Positions 5,138-10,939 of a stretch of 11,904 nucleotides of DNA are shown here, one piece after another. A program made the position numbers and the translations under genes. Below the pieces are notes generated by a model. That model worked only from the letters and a program-made list of their open reading frames with translations, was not told where the DNA came from and searched no databases. The stretch is from the NCBI GenBank assembly GCA_023416575.1, contig JAEZHL010000452.1, positions 1-11,904 of the forward strand, written 5' to 3'. The first letter of the stretch is position 1, and each line of letters begins with the position of its first letter. This DNA comes from Pseudomonadota bacterium (GTDB lineage Bacteria; Pseudomonadota; Alphaproteobacteria; Rhizobiales; Hyphomicrobiaceae).

Positions 5138-6424
5138 ATGACCGCCATTATCGATATCATCGGCCGCGAAATCCTCGACAGCCGCGGCAATCCAACGGTC
5201 GAGGTGGAAGTCATCCTGGAGGGTGGCTCCATCGGCCGCGCGGCCGTGCCGTCCGGCGCCTCGACGGGCGCCCATGAGGCGGTCGAACTCCGGGACGGCG
5301 ATCCGGCGCGTTATCTGGGCAAGGGTGTGTTGCGGGCCGTCGACGGCATCAACGGCGAGATCTTCAACGCGCTGCGCGACCATGATGCCGTCGACCAGCG
5401 CAGCATCGATCGCACGCTCATCGAGCTCGATGGCACTCCGAACAAGAGTCGCCTCGGGGCCAATGCCATTCTCGGCGTGTCGCTGGCGGTGGCCAAGGCG
5501 GCCGCGGATGCCTGCAGCCTGCCGCTGTTCCGCTATCTCGGCGGCGCGGGCGCATATCTGCTGCCGGTGCCGATGATGAACATCATCAACGGCGGCGCTC
5601 ATGCCGACAATCCGATCGACTTCCAGGAATTCATGATCATGCCCGTCTCGGCGCCGACCTGCGCCGATGCGATCCGCGTCGGCGCGGAGATCTTCCACAG
5701 ACTGCGCGGCGCACTGAAGGAAGCGGGCTACAACACCAACGTCGGCGACGAGGGCGGCTTCGCCCCGAATCTGCAGTCGGCGGACGAGGCGCTCGCCTTC
5801 ATCATGCGGGCAATCGAGAACGCCGGCTACAAGCCGGGCGAGGACGTCGTGCTGGCGCTCGACTGTGCGGCGACCGAGTTCTACAAGGACGGAATGTACA
5901 ACCTGGCCGGCGAAGGCATGGTGCTCGATGGCGAAGCCATGAGCCGCTACCTTGCCGACCTGGTGAGCCGGTATCCGATCGTCTCCATCGAGGATGGAAT
6001 GGCGGAGGACGATTGGGCGGGTTGGAAGGCGCTGACGGACGCCATCGGCAACAGATGCCAGCTCGTCGGCGACGACCTGTTCGTCACCAACACCGAGCGA
6101 CTGGCCAAGGGGATCGCGGACGGCGTCGCCAACTCGATCCTGGTCAAGGTCAATCAGATCGGTACACTGAGCGAGACGCTCGATGCGGTCGCCATGGCGC
6201 AGCGTGCCGCCTATACGGCTGTGATCTCGCATCGCTCGGGCGAGACCGAGGACTCGACGATCGCCGATCTGGCGGTCGCAACCAATGCCGGCCAGATCAA
6301 GACCGGCTCGCTCAGCCGCTCGGATCGGCTCGCCAAGTACAATCAGCTCATCCGAATCGAGGAAGAGCTCGGCGACGTTGCCCGCTACGCCGGCCGCAGC
6401 GTGCTGCGCAACAGGGGCGCCTGA
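5138..6424 (+). CDS. eno: Enolase (phosphopyruvate hydratase)
   Basis: Converts 2-phosphoglycerate to phosphoenolpyruvate in glycolysis and gluconeogenesis; cytoplasmic, and in many bacteria also part of the RNA degradosome. The 428-aa length is typical. Family marks run throughout: REILDSRGNPTVEVEV (10-25); the mobile loop SGAST (39-43) before HEAVELRD; general acid-base Glu205 in GDEGGFAP; metal-binding acids in LALDCAATEF, SIEDGMAEDDW and VGDDLFVTN; catalytic Lys337 in the signature ILVKVNQIGTLSET; and SHRSGETED near 364. ATG at 5138 has AGGAG five to ten bases upstream and begins with the family N-terminus; an in-frame ATG at 5036 would add 34 unconserved residues. A terminator follows at 6429. 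Confidence 0.98.
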   Translation: MTAIIDIIGREILDSRGNPTVEVEVILEGGSIGRAAVPSGASTGAHEAVELRDGDPARYLGKGVLRAVDGINGEIFNALRDHDAVDQRSIDRTLIELDGTPNKSRLGANAILGVSLAVAKAAADACSLPLFRYLGGAGAYLLPVPMMNIINGGAHADNPIDFQEFMIMPVSAPTCADAIRVGAEIFHRLRGALKEAGYNTNVGDEGGFAPNLQSADEALAFIMRAIENAGYKPGEDVVLALDCAATEFYKDGMYNLAGEGMVLDGEAMSRYLADLVSRYPIVSIEDGMAEDDWAGWKALTDAIGNRCQLVGDDLFVTNTERLAKGIADGVANSILVKVNQIGTLSETLDAVAMAQRAAYTAVISHRSGETEDSTIADLAVATNAGQIKTGSLSRSDRLAKYNQLIRIEEELGDVARYAGRSVLRNRGA

Positions 6425-6428
6425 GAGG

Positions 6429-6462
6429 AAAGGGCGAGGTGCCGTTGGCGCCTTGCCCCTTT
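6429..6462 (+). terminator. Terminator hairpin after eno
   Basis: Starting five bases after the eno stop codon, 6432-6443 pairs with 6447-6458 (12 pairs, two of them G-U) around a GTT loop. Three A-T pairs extend the stem beyond a one-base bulge. The 3' arm ends in TTT followed by GTC, so the U-tract is short but present. Confidence 0.65.
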
Positions 6463-6546
6463 GTCCCGGATCATCGCGCGTTGCAGCTGCGGGGGGCGGG
6501 ATGGCGTCAAGCCGTCCTCGAGCCCCCTCTCGACCTCATCAGCTAA

Positions 6547-6575
6547 TTGCAGTCCGTATACGGATGAGGTTTGAT
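6547..6575 (+). promoter_or_regulatory. Perfect 12-bp palindrome inside a possible promoter
   Basis: TCCGTATACGGA (6553-6564) is a perfect palindrome. It falls exactly in the 17-bp spacer between TTGCAG (6547-6552) and TTTGAT (6570-6575), a weak sigma-70-like pair about 33 bp upstream of the small Cys/His gene. An operator between -35 and -10 is a classic repressor arrangement. The palindrome is certain; the promoter is weak. Confidence 0.35.
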
Positions 6576-6607
6576 CGGCTGTCGTTGACTGGCTCGGGGA
6601 TCGGGAA

Positions 6608-6751
6608 ATGAAAATCGTTGTGACCGCCTTTATCGTTCTTGCGACGTTCGTCTCTGGCGCCCTCGCCCATGGCGGCGGGTGCCGGAAGACTTCAGCTCCA
6701 GGGCAGTGCTGCCACATGGACAATTCGACGGGTGTTGTTCACTGCCACTAA
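6608..6751 (+). CDS. Small secreted Cys/His-rich protein (YHYH-like), 47 aa
   Basis: ATG at 6608, stop TAA at 6749-6751, with GGGGA about ten bases upstream. Residues 1-20 are a good signal peptide (MKIV, hydrophobic core, SGALA before the cut). The mature peptide, only about 27 residues, starts HGGGC and ends CCHMDNSTGVVHCH. It has four Cys and four His. The end resembles the His/Cys-rich motif of YHYH-domain proteins (pattern HxxxxxGxYHCH), which suggests metal binding in the periplasm; this is an inference from pattern. It stands alone between eno and ftsB, 183 bp from eno and behind its terminator. It could alternatively be a chance frame, but the signal peptide and motif together make that unlikely. 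Confidence 0.65.
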   Translation: MKIVVTAFIVLATFVSGALAHGGGCRKTSAPGQCCHMDNSTGVVHCH

Positions 6752-6790
6752 GGGCAGAGGGCTTCCGCTTGTCCCATTGCACGATTAGTG

Positions 6791-6804
6791 CCCCAGGCAT
6801 GGGG
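6791..6804. other. Small hairpin downstream of the Cys/His gene
   Basis: CCCCA (6791-6795) pairs with TGGGG (6800-6804) around GGCA, 40 bp after the small gene. It is short and lacks a T-run, so it is a weak terminator candidate. The rest of the 297-bp gap to ftsB shows no gene that I can support. Confidence 0.25.
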
Positions 6805-6988
6805 GTCAGAGTGTAATGGTGTAGCGGTGGCCTGTACCTCCTGGTTCCTGCGCGCAGCGTCCGGCGGGCGGGGGAAAAAGATAATTTCCGCCATCGATCT
6901 GTGAGGGCGCAGCTCCCGTCCGAGCCGCGTCCCGGCAGCGTGCGTCGCCGAGGGCGGGGCCCGTCGCGTTCCAACATAAAGAACTTCC

Positions 6989-7004
6989 TTTACCGTGCTT
7001 TAAC
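6989..7004 (+). promoter_or_regulatory. CtrA-like binding site upstream of ftsB
   Basis: TTTA (6989-6992), seven bases, then TTAAC (7000-7004) matches the CtrA box TTAA-N7-TTAAC with one mismatch. It lies 45 bp before the ftsB ATG in an AT-richer patch. CtrA is the cell-cycle master regulator of alphaproteobacteria and controls division genes in Caulobacter, so the location makes sense. Single short matches occur by chance, hence the moderate confidence. Confidence 0.4.
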
Positions 7005-7048
7005 GTTGGCCGTCGTAGAAGAGCCTCGTTGGAGGCGAGTACGTCTCG

Positions 7049-7423
7049 ATGGTTCTGCGTCGTATAAAATCAGATCGTCGGATGAGGAGGTCGCGGCAGC
7101 ATTTCCTGGTTCTGCTTGGCTGCCTGATGATGTCGGCCTACTTCATCCAACATACGATCAAAGGTAAGCACGGTTTCGAGGCGCAATCCGAGCTTCTCGT
7201 TCGTTCCAGTGTCCTGGAGCGCGAGATTGCTGACCTCGAGGCTGTGCAGGCCGTTCTGCTGCGGGACATCGTTTTGCTCCGCCAGGAGCGTCCTCACCCG
7301 GATCTCATTGAGGAGATCGCGACCAGGGTCCTTGGCATGGCGCGCCCGGGCGATCGCATCCTGCTGGTTGATTCCGGACCCCCCTCGAAAACTGCGCTAG
7401 CAACTTCAAGCCCGGCTCCGTAA
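7049..7423 (+). CDS. ftsB: FtsB-like septum formation initiator protein
   Basis: A bitopic inner-membrane divisome protein of the DivIC/FtsB family; FtsB joins FtsL and FtsQ to activate septal wall synthesis. The 124-aa protein has a basic cytoplasmic tail (1-17), one membrane helix (about 18-37, HFLVLLGCLMMSAYFIQHTI), a KGKHG turn and a periplasmic coiled coil (about 45-80, heptads of Leu/Val/Ile). The conserved end ATRVLGMARPGDRILL follows. ATG at 7049 has GGAGG 13 bases upstream, rather far; no better in-frame start is seen. Position between eno and pdhA is conserved in alphaproteobacteria, which strengthens the call. The tail after 107 is Ser/Pro/Ala-rich. Confidence 0.88.
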   Translation: MVLRRIKSDRRMRRSRQHFLVLLGCLMMSAYFIQHTIKGKHGFEAQSELLVRSSVLEREIADLEAVQAVLLRDIVLLRQERPHPDLIEEIATRVLGMARPGDRILLVDSGPPSKTALATSSPAP

Positions 7424-7438
7424 GCGCTTCCCACACGG

Positions 7439-7509
7439 CCGAATTTCTGGCAAAGGCAGGGGCGCTCGTGTAGTTTGGCGGCGGACGTGAAATGCGCGCC
7501 CCGAATTTC
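7439..7509. repeat. Direct CCGAATTTC repeat upstream of pdhA
   Basis: CCGAATTTC occurs at 7439-7447 and again at 7501-7509, both inside the 105-bp gap before pdhA. They could be two sites for a regulator of the pdh genes, but 9-base matches are short. No clear sigma-70 promoter is visible in this gap, so transcription may also read in from ftsB. Confidence 0.25.
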
Positions 7510-7528
7510 CAGATGCATAGGAGGGCCT

Positions 7529-8608
7529 ATGGCAGCTGCGGATAAGACGCGGGGCTCACCCGGCGTCAAGTCGGCTAAGACCGCCGCACCGACAACGAAT
7601 GGGTCGGGTGCTAGCGCGCAAGCGCAACGCTCGGCTTCCGCGCCGGCGGAGTTCACGCGTGAGCAGGAGCTTTTCGCCTATCGCGAGATGCTGCTGATCC
7701 GCCGTTTCGAAGAGAAAGCCGGCCAGCTTTACGGCATGGGCTTCATCGGCGGTTTCTGCCATCTCTACATCGGGCAGGAAGCCGTCGTCGTCGGCTTGCA
7801 GATGTGCGCCAAGGAAGGTGATCAGGTCATCACGACCTATCGCGACCACGGCCACATGCTGGCGACCGGAATGGACCCCAAGGGGGTCATGGCCGAGCTG
7901 ACCGGCCGCCGCGGAGGCTACTCCAAAGGCAAGGGCGGCTCGATGCACATGTTCTCCGTCGAGAAGCAGTTCTACGGCGGCCACGGCATCGTCGGCGCCA
8001 ACGTTCCGCTCGGGGCCGGGCTCGCGTTCGCGAACAAGTATCGCGGCAACGACAACGTCACCTTCTGCTATTTCGGTGACGGCGCGGCGAACCAGGGCCA
8101 GGTCTACGAGACCTTCAACATGGCCAAGCTGTGGAAGCTGCCGGTCATCTTCGTCATCGAGAACAACAAGTACGCGATGGGCACGTCGGTCGAGCGCTCT
8201 GCGGCGACCACGGACTTTTCCCAGCGCGGCCGGTCGTTCGATATTCCGGGCGAGCAGGTCGACGGCATGGATGTGCGCGCGGTGCAGGCCGCGGGCGAGC
8301 GCGTCGTCGCGGAGGTGCGCCAGGGCAATGGCCCGTACATCCTCGAAATGCTGACGTACCGCTATCGCGGCCACTCGATGTCCGATCCCGCGAAGTACCG
8401 CACGCGCGAGGAGGTCGAGCGGGTGCGCGAGGAGCGCGATCCGATCGAGCGCGTCCGCGCCCGTATGCTCGAGATGAAGCATGCGACCGAGGAGGAGCTG
8501 AAGGCGATCGACGGCGAGATCCGTGGAATCGTCAATGCGGCCGCCGAGTTTTCCCAGAACGATCCCGAGCCCGATCCGGCCGAGCTGTGGACGGATGTTT
8601 TGAGGTAA
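7529..8608 (+). CDS. pdhA: Pyruvate dehydrogenase E1 component, alpha subunit
   Basis: With PdhB it forms the thiamine-diphosphate-dependent E1 that decarboxylates pyruvate and acetylates the lipoyl group of E2. The protein has 359 aa. A 43-residue Ala/Ser/Thr/Gly-rich N-terminal extension precedes the family core, which begins YREMLLIRRFEEKAGQLYGM; comparable extensions occur in rhizobial PdhA. The active-site region includes TYRDHGHMLATGM and the GGSMHMF loop. The thiamine motif runs from GDGAANQG (Gly183-Asp184-Gly185) to ENNKYAMGT (Asn212-Asn213). RYRGHSMSDPAKYR is the conserved loop near the C-terminus. ATG at 7529 has AGGAGG four bases upstream; an in-frame start at 7475 lacks this. pdhB follows after 90 bp. 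Confidence 0.96.
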   Translation: MAAADKTRGSPGVKSAKTAAPTTNGSGASAQAQRSASAPAEFTREQELFAYREMLLIRRFEEKAGQLYGMGFIGGFCHLYIGQEAVVVGLQMCAKEGDQVITTYRDHGHMLATGMDPKGVMAELTGRRGGYSKGKGGSMHMFSVEKQFYGGHGIVGANVPLGAGLAFANKYRGNDNVTFCYFGDGAANQGQVYETFNMAKLWKLPVIFVIENNKYAMGTSVERSAATTDFSQRGRSFDIPGEQVDGMDVRAVQAAGERVVAEVRQGNGPYILEMLTYRYRGHSMSDPAKYRTREEVERVREERDPIERVRARMLEMKHATEEELKAIDGEIRGIVNAAAEFSQNDPEPDPAELWTDVLR

Positions 8609-8698
8609 GATCATGAGCCGCCGCTCGCGCATTGCTGCTCCTCCTCCCGATGACGGGGAGATGGCGCCGCGGGCGAACAGTCGAGAGATCCCGCCGAG

Positions 8699-10102
8699 AT
8701 GCCCATGCAAGTTTTGATGCCAGCATTGAGCCCGACCATGGAGGAGGGCAAACTCGCAAAATGGCTCGTCAAGGAAGGTGACGAGGTCAAGCCCGGCATG
8801 GTCATTGCCGAGATCGAGACGGACAAGGCGACGATGGAGGTGGAAGCCATCGACGAGGGGCGGCTCGACCGCATCCTGGTTCCCGCCGGTACCGACAACG
8901 TCAAGGTGAACACGCCGATCGCCGTCATCTTGCAGAACGGCGAGACGGCAGGTGAGCCGGTGCCGGGTGCGCCGGAAGCGCCGCGCGAGTTGAAACAGCC
9001 AGATGCGCAGTCGCGGCCCGCCGATGTGCGGCCGGCGCCTGAGGTAAGGAATACTCCGATTCCCGCGGAGGCTGCGCGTGCGCGGGGCGTCGACGAGGCC
9101 GAGCTTCCGCCGGGCACGGAGATGGTCTCGCAGACCATGCGCGAGGCGCTGCGCGATGCCATGGCCGAGGAAATGCGCCGCGATCCGGACGTCTTCCTGA
9201 TGGGCGAGGAGGTCGCGCAGTACCAGGGCGCCTACAAGGTGAGCCAGGGACTGCTGGACGAGTTCGGCGACCGCCGGGTCATCGATACGCCGATTACGGA
9301 GCAGGGATTCGCGGGCATCGGTGTCGGCGCGGGCTTTGCCGGCCTGAAGCCGATCGTCGAGTTCATGACCTGGAACTTCGCCATGCAGGCGATCGACCAG
9401 ATCATCAACTCTGCCGCCAAGACGCTCTACATGTCCGGCGGCCAGATGGGCTGCCCGATCGTGTTCCGCGGGCCGAACGGCGCCGCGGCGCGCGTTGCTG
9501 CCCAGCATAGCCAGGATTACTCGGCCTGGTACGCCCACGTGCCGGGGCTCAAGGTCATCGCCCCGTCCAATCCCGCTGACGCCAAGGGGCTGCTGAAGAG
9601 CGCCATCCGCGATCCGAACCCGGTCCTCGTGCTCGAGAACGAGATCCTCTATGGCGCATCGGGGCCGGTGCCCAAGGTCGAGGACTGGCTGGTGCCGATC
9701 GGCAAGGCGCGGATCGCGCGGGTCGGCGAGCACGTCACGATCGTCTCGTGGTCGCGGGGCATGGTCTACGCGCTCGATGCCGCCGAGCAGCTCGCGAAGG
9801 AAGGCATCGAGGCGGAGGTGATCGACCTGCGCACGCTGCGGCCGCTCGATCTGGAGACGGTGCTCGAGTCCGTTCGCAAGACGAACCGGATCGTCACGGT
9901 CGAGGAGGCTTGGCCGGTGTGCTCGGTCGGATCGGAGATCTGCGCGCAGGTTGCGATCCAGGCGTTCGACTATCTCGATGCGCCGCCCGCGAAGGTTTCC
10001 GGCGCCGACGTGCCGATGCCCTATGCGGCCAATCTCGAGCGGCTGGCGCTGCCCAACGCGGAGCATGTGGTCGAGGCGGTCAAGCGCGTGCTGTACGTTT
10101 AG
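8699..10102 (+). CDS. pdhB: Pyruvate dehydrogenase E1 component, beta subunit, with N-terminal lipoyl domain
   Basis: A 467-aa protein in three parts. Residues 1-80 are a lipoyl domain with the lipoylated Lys43 in IETDKATMEV. Residues about 83-138 are a Pro/Ala/Glu-rich linker. From about 140 comes the usual E1-beta thiamine-binding and transketolase C-terminal fold, beginning VSQTMREALRDAMAEEM, with Glu201 in ITEQGFAGIGVGAGFAGLKP expected to activate the thiamine ring. Family E1-beta without the lipoyl domain is about 330 aa; the fused form is known in alphaproteobacteria such as rhizobia and Zymomonas. ATG at 8699 gives MPMQVLMPALSP, matching the start of PdhC. The ribosome site is weak (GAGAG 13-17 bases upstream). 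It is followed by a 164-bp gap rather than directly by pdhC. Confidence 0.96.
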   Translation: MPMQVLMPALSPTMEEGKLAKWLVKEGDEVKPGMVIAEIETDKATMEVEAIDEGRLDRILVPAGTDNVKVNTPIAVILQNGETAGEPVPGAPEAPRELKQPDAQSRPADVRPAPEVRNTPIPAEAARARGVDEAELPPGTEMVSQTMREALRDAMAEEMRRDPDVFLMGEEVAQYQGAYKVSQGLLDEFGDRRVIDTPITEQGFAGIGVGAGFAGLKPIVEFMTWNFAMQAIDQIINSAAKTLYMSGGQMGCPIVFRGPNGAAARVAAQHSQDYSAWYAHVPGLKVIAPSNPADAKGLLKSAIRDPNPVLVLENEILYGASGPVPKVEDWLVPIGKARIARVGEHVTIVSWSRGMVYALDAAEQLAKEGIEAEVIDLRTLRPLDLETVLESVRKTNRIVTVEEAWPVCSVGSEICAQVAIQAFDYLDAPPAKVSGADVPMPYAANLERLALPNAEHVVEAVKRVLYV

Positions 10103-10156
10103 GATATCCGGAGGTGCTTGCCGTCGGACAATCCGCTGCGACCGATATGGGTGATC

Positions 10157-10178
10157 GGGGCCAGCCGAATGGCTCCCC
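10157..10178. other. Bulged hairpin in the gap after pdhB
   Basis: GGGG (10157-10160) and AGCC (10163-10166) pair with GGCT (10171-10174) and CCCC (10175-10178) around a GAAT tetraloop, with a two-base CC bulge. No T-run follows. It could attenuate or stabilise the pdhAB transcript. Confidence 0.3.
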
Positions 10179-10266
10179 AGCATCCCGGACACGGGCGTGG
10201 AGTGATCGCGGATCAGCGATGGCGGCGCAGTGTGAAGTTTTGAGTCCGAGGTCCTTGTGAGGAGGC

Positions 10267-10716
10267 ATGGCGGCGTCCGTGCACGGATATCGCGGGACTT
10301 GCCATTGCGGGGCGGTGACGGTGAGCCTTGCGCTGTCCAAGCCTGCGCCCGAGATGCGGGTGCGCGCCTGCCAGTGTGGTTTCTGCCGGCCGCGTGGGAC
10401 GCGGACCATAGCGGATGCTGCGGGCTCGGCGCTGATTTCGATCCGGTCGGCTGAGGACGTTCAGCGCTACCGGTTCGGGCTGATGACGGCGGACTACTTG
10501 CTGTGCGCCACGTGCGGCACGTACATTGCCGCCGTTCAGGAGGAGGCCGGCGGGCTGATCTCGGTGGTCAATGTCGGGGGGCTCGACATTCCGGAGTTTC
10601 GCGGTCTGACGGCCGACCCGGTCAGCTATGATGGCGAGGAGATCGCCGGCCGGCTGGCGCGGCGCAGGACGTACTGGATGCCGGCACGGCTTGAGTTCAC
10701 GGGGGCGGCGGCGTGA
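10267..10716 (+). CDS. Second GFA-family (CENP-V/GFA fold) zinc protein
   Basis: A 149-aa GFA-family protein with the full seven-cysteine set: Cys12 and Cys14 (GTCHCG), Cys35, Cys37 and Cys40 (ACQCGFC), and Cys80 and Cys83 (LCATCGTY). It is only distantly like the GFA protein in the queuosine operon and is longer by a C-terminal part containing RLARRRTYWMPARLEF. The activity is unknown for most family members. AGGAGG lies just one base before ATG 10267, which is too close to be ideal. GTG at 10279, 12 bases further and in frame, is an alternative start. It sits between pdhB and pdhC on the same strand, so it is probably co-transcribed with them. Confidence 0.85.
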   Translation: MAASVHGYRGTCHCGAVTVSLALSKPAPEMRVRACQCGFCRPRGTRTIADAAGSALISIRSAEDVQRYRFGLMTADYLLCATCGTYIAAVQEEAGGLISVVNVGGLDIPEFRGLTADPVSYDGEEIAGRLARRRTYWMPARLEFTGAAA

Positions 10717-10925
10717 GCGCGGGGGAGTTCGTGGAGGGGATGGTCGGCGCCATCGACGCGTTCCGCAGTCCGCTCCTTTCGCTGCCCGGAATTACGGGCT
10801 TGGCTCCGATGCCCGGGCGACAGCTCGGGGTCGGCGCGGGCCGGTCTGTTGCGGTCGCCGCGTATCTGGCGTCCGCTCACATGATTTTCATCTCTCGCTC
10901 GCCGGTTGCGGCCGAGCACAACTAA
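10713..10925 (+). CDS. Possible 70-aa protein coupled to the GFA gene
   Basis: A GTG start at 10713 overlaps the GFA stop by four bases (GTGA), a typical translational-coupling arrangement, and the frame ends 14 bp before pdhC. The product has no family that I recognise, no signal peptide and no clear membrane helix; a mildly hydrophobic stretch (VAVAAYLASAHMIFIS) lies near the end. GC-rich DNA often leaves short open frames by chance, so this may not be real. In its favour are the overlap, the strand, and the way it fills the gap between two genes. Confidence 0.35.
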   Translation: MSAGEFVEGMVGAIDAFRSPLLSLPGITGLAPMPGRQLGVGAGRSVAVAAYLASAHMIFISRSPVAAEHN

Positions 10926-10939
10926 GGGGCCATAGACAC

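Noticed and set aside
5057..6232. A 391-codon minus-strand frame opposite eno
   Set aside because: It is antisense to enolase, with composition typical of a shadow frame and no motif.
6901..7167. An 88-codon plus-strand frame overlapping the start of ftsB
   Set aside because: It overlaps ftsB in another frame, has no ribosome site and a product of no recognisable kind.
8613..8717. A 34-aa frame (MSRRSR...) between pdhA and pdhB, overlapping the pdhB start
   Set aside because: It looked like a leader peptide, but there is no ribosome site, no regulatory codon run and no alternative hairpins; chance is more likely.
7556..10192. A very long open frame (878 codons) on the minus strand opposite pdhA and pdhB
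   Set aside because: It lies wholly antisense to two certain genes, its product is rich in Arg, His, Asp and Leu without any recognisable domain, and such shadow frames are usual opposite GC-rich coding DNA.
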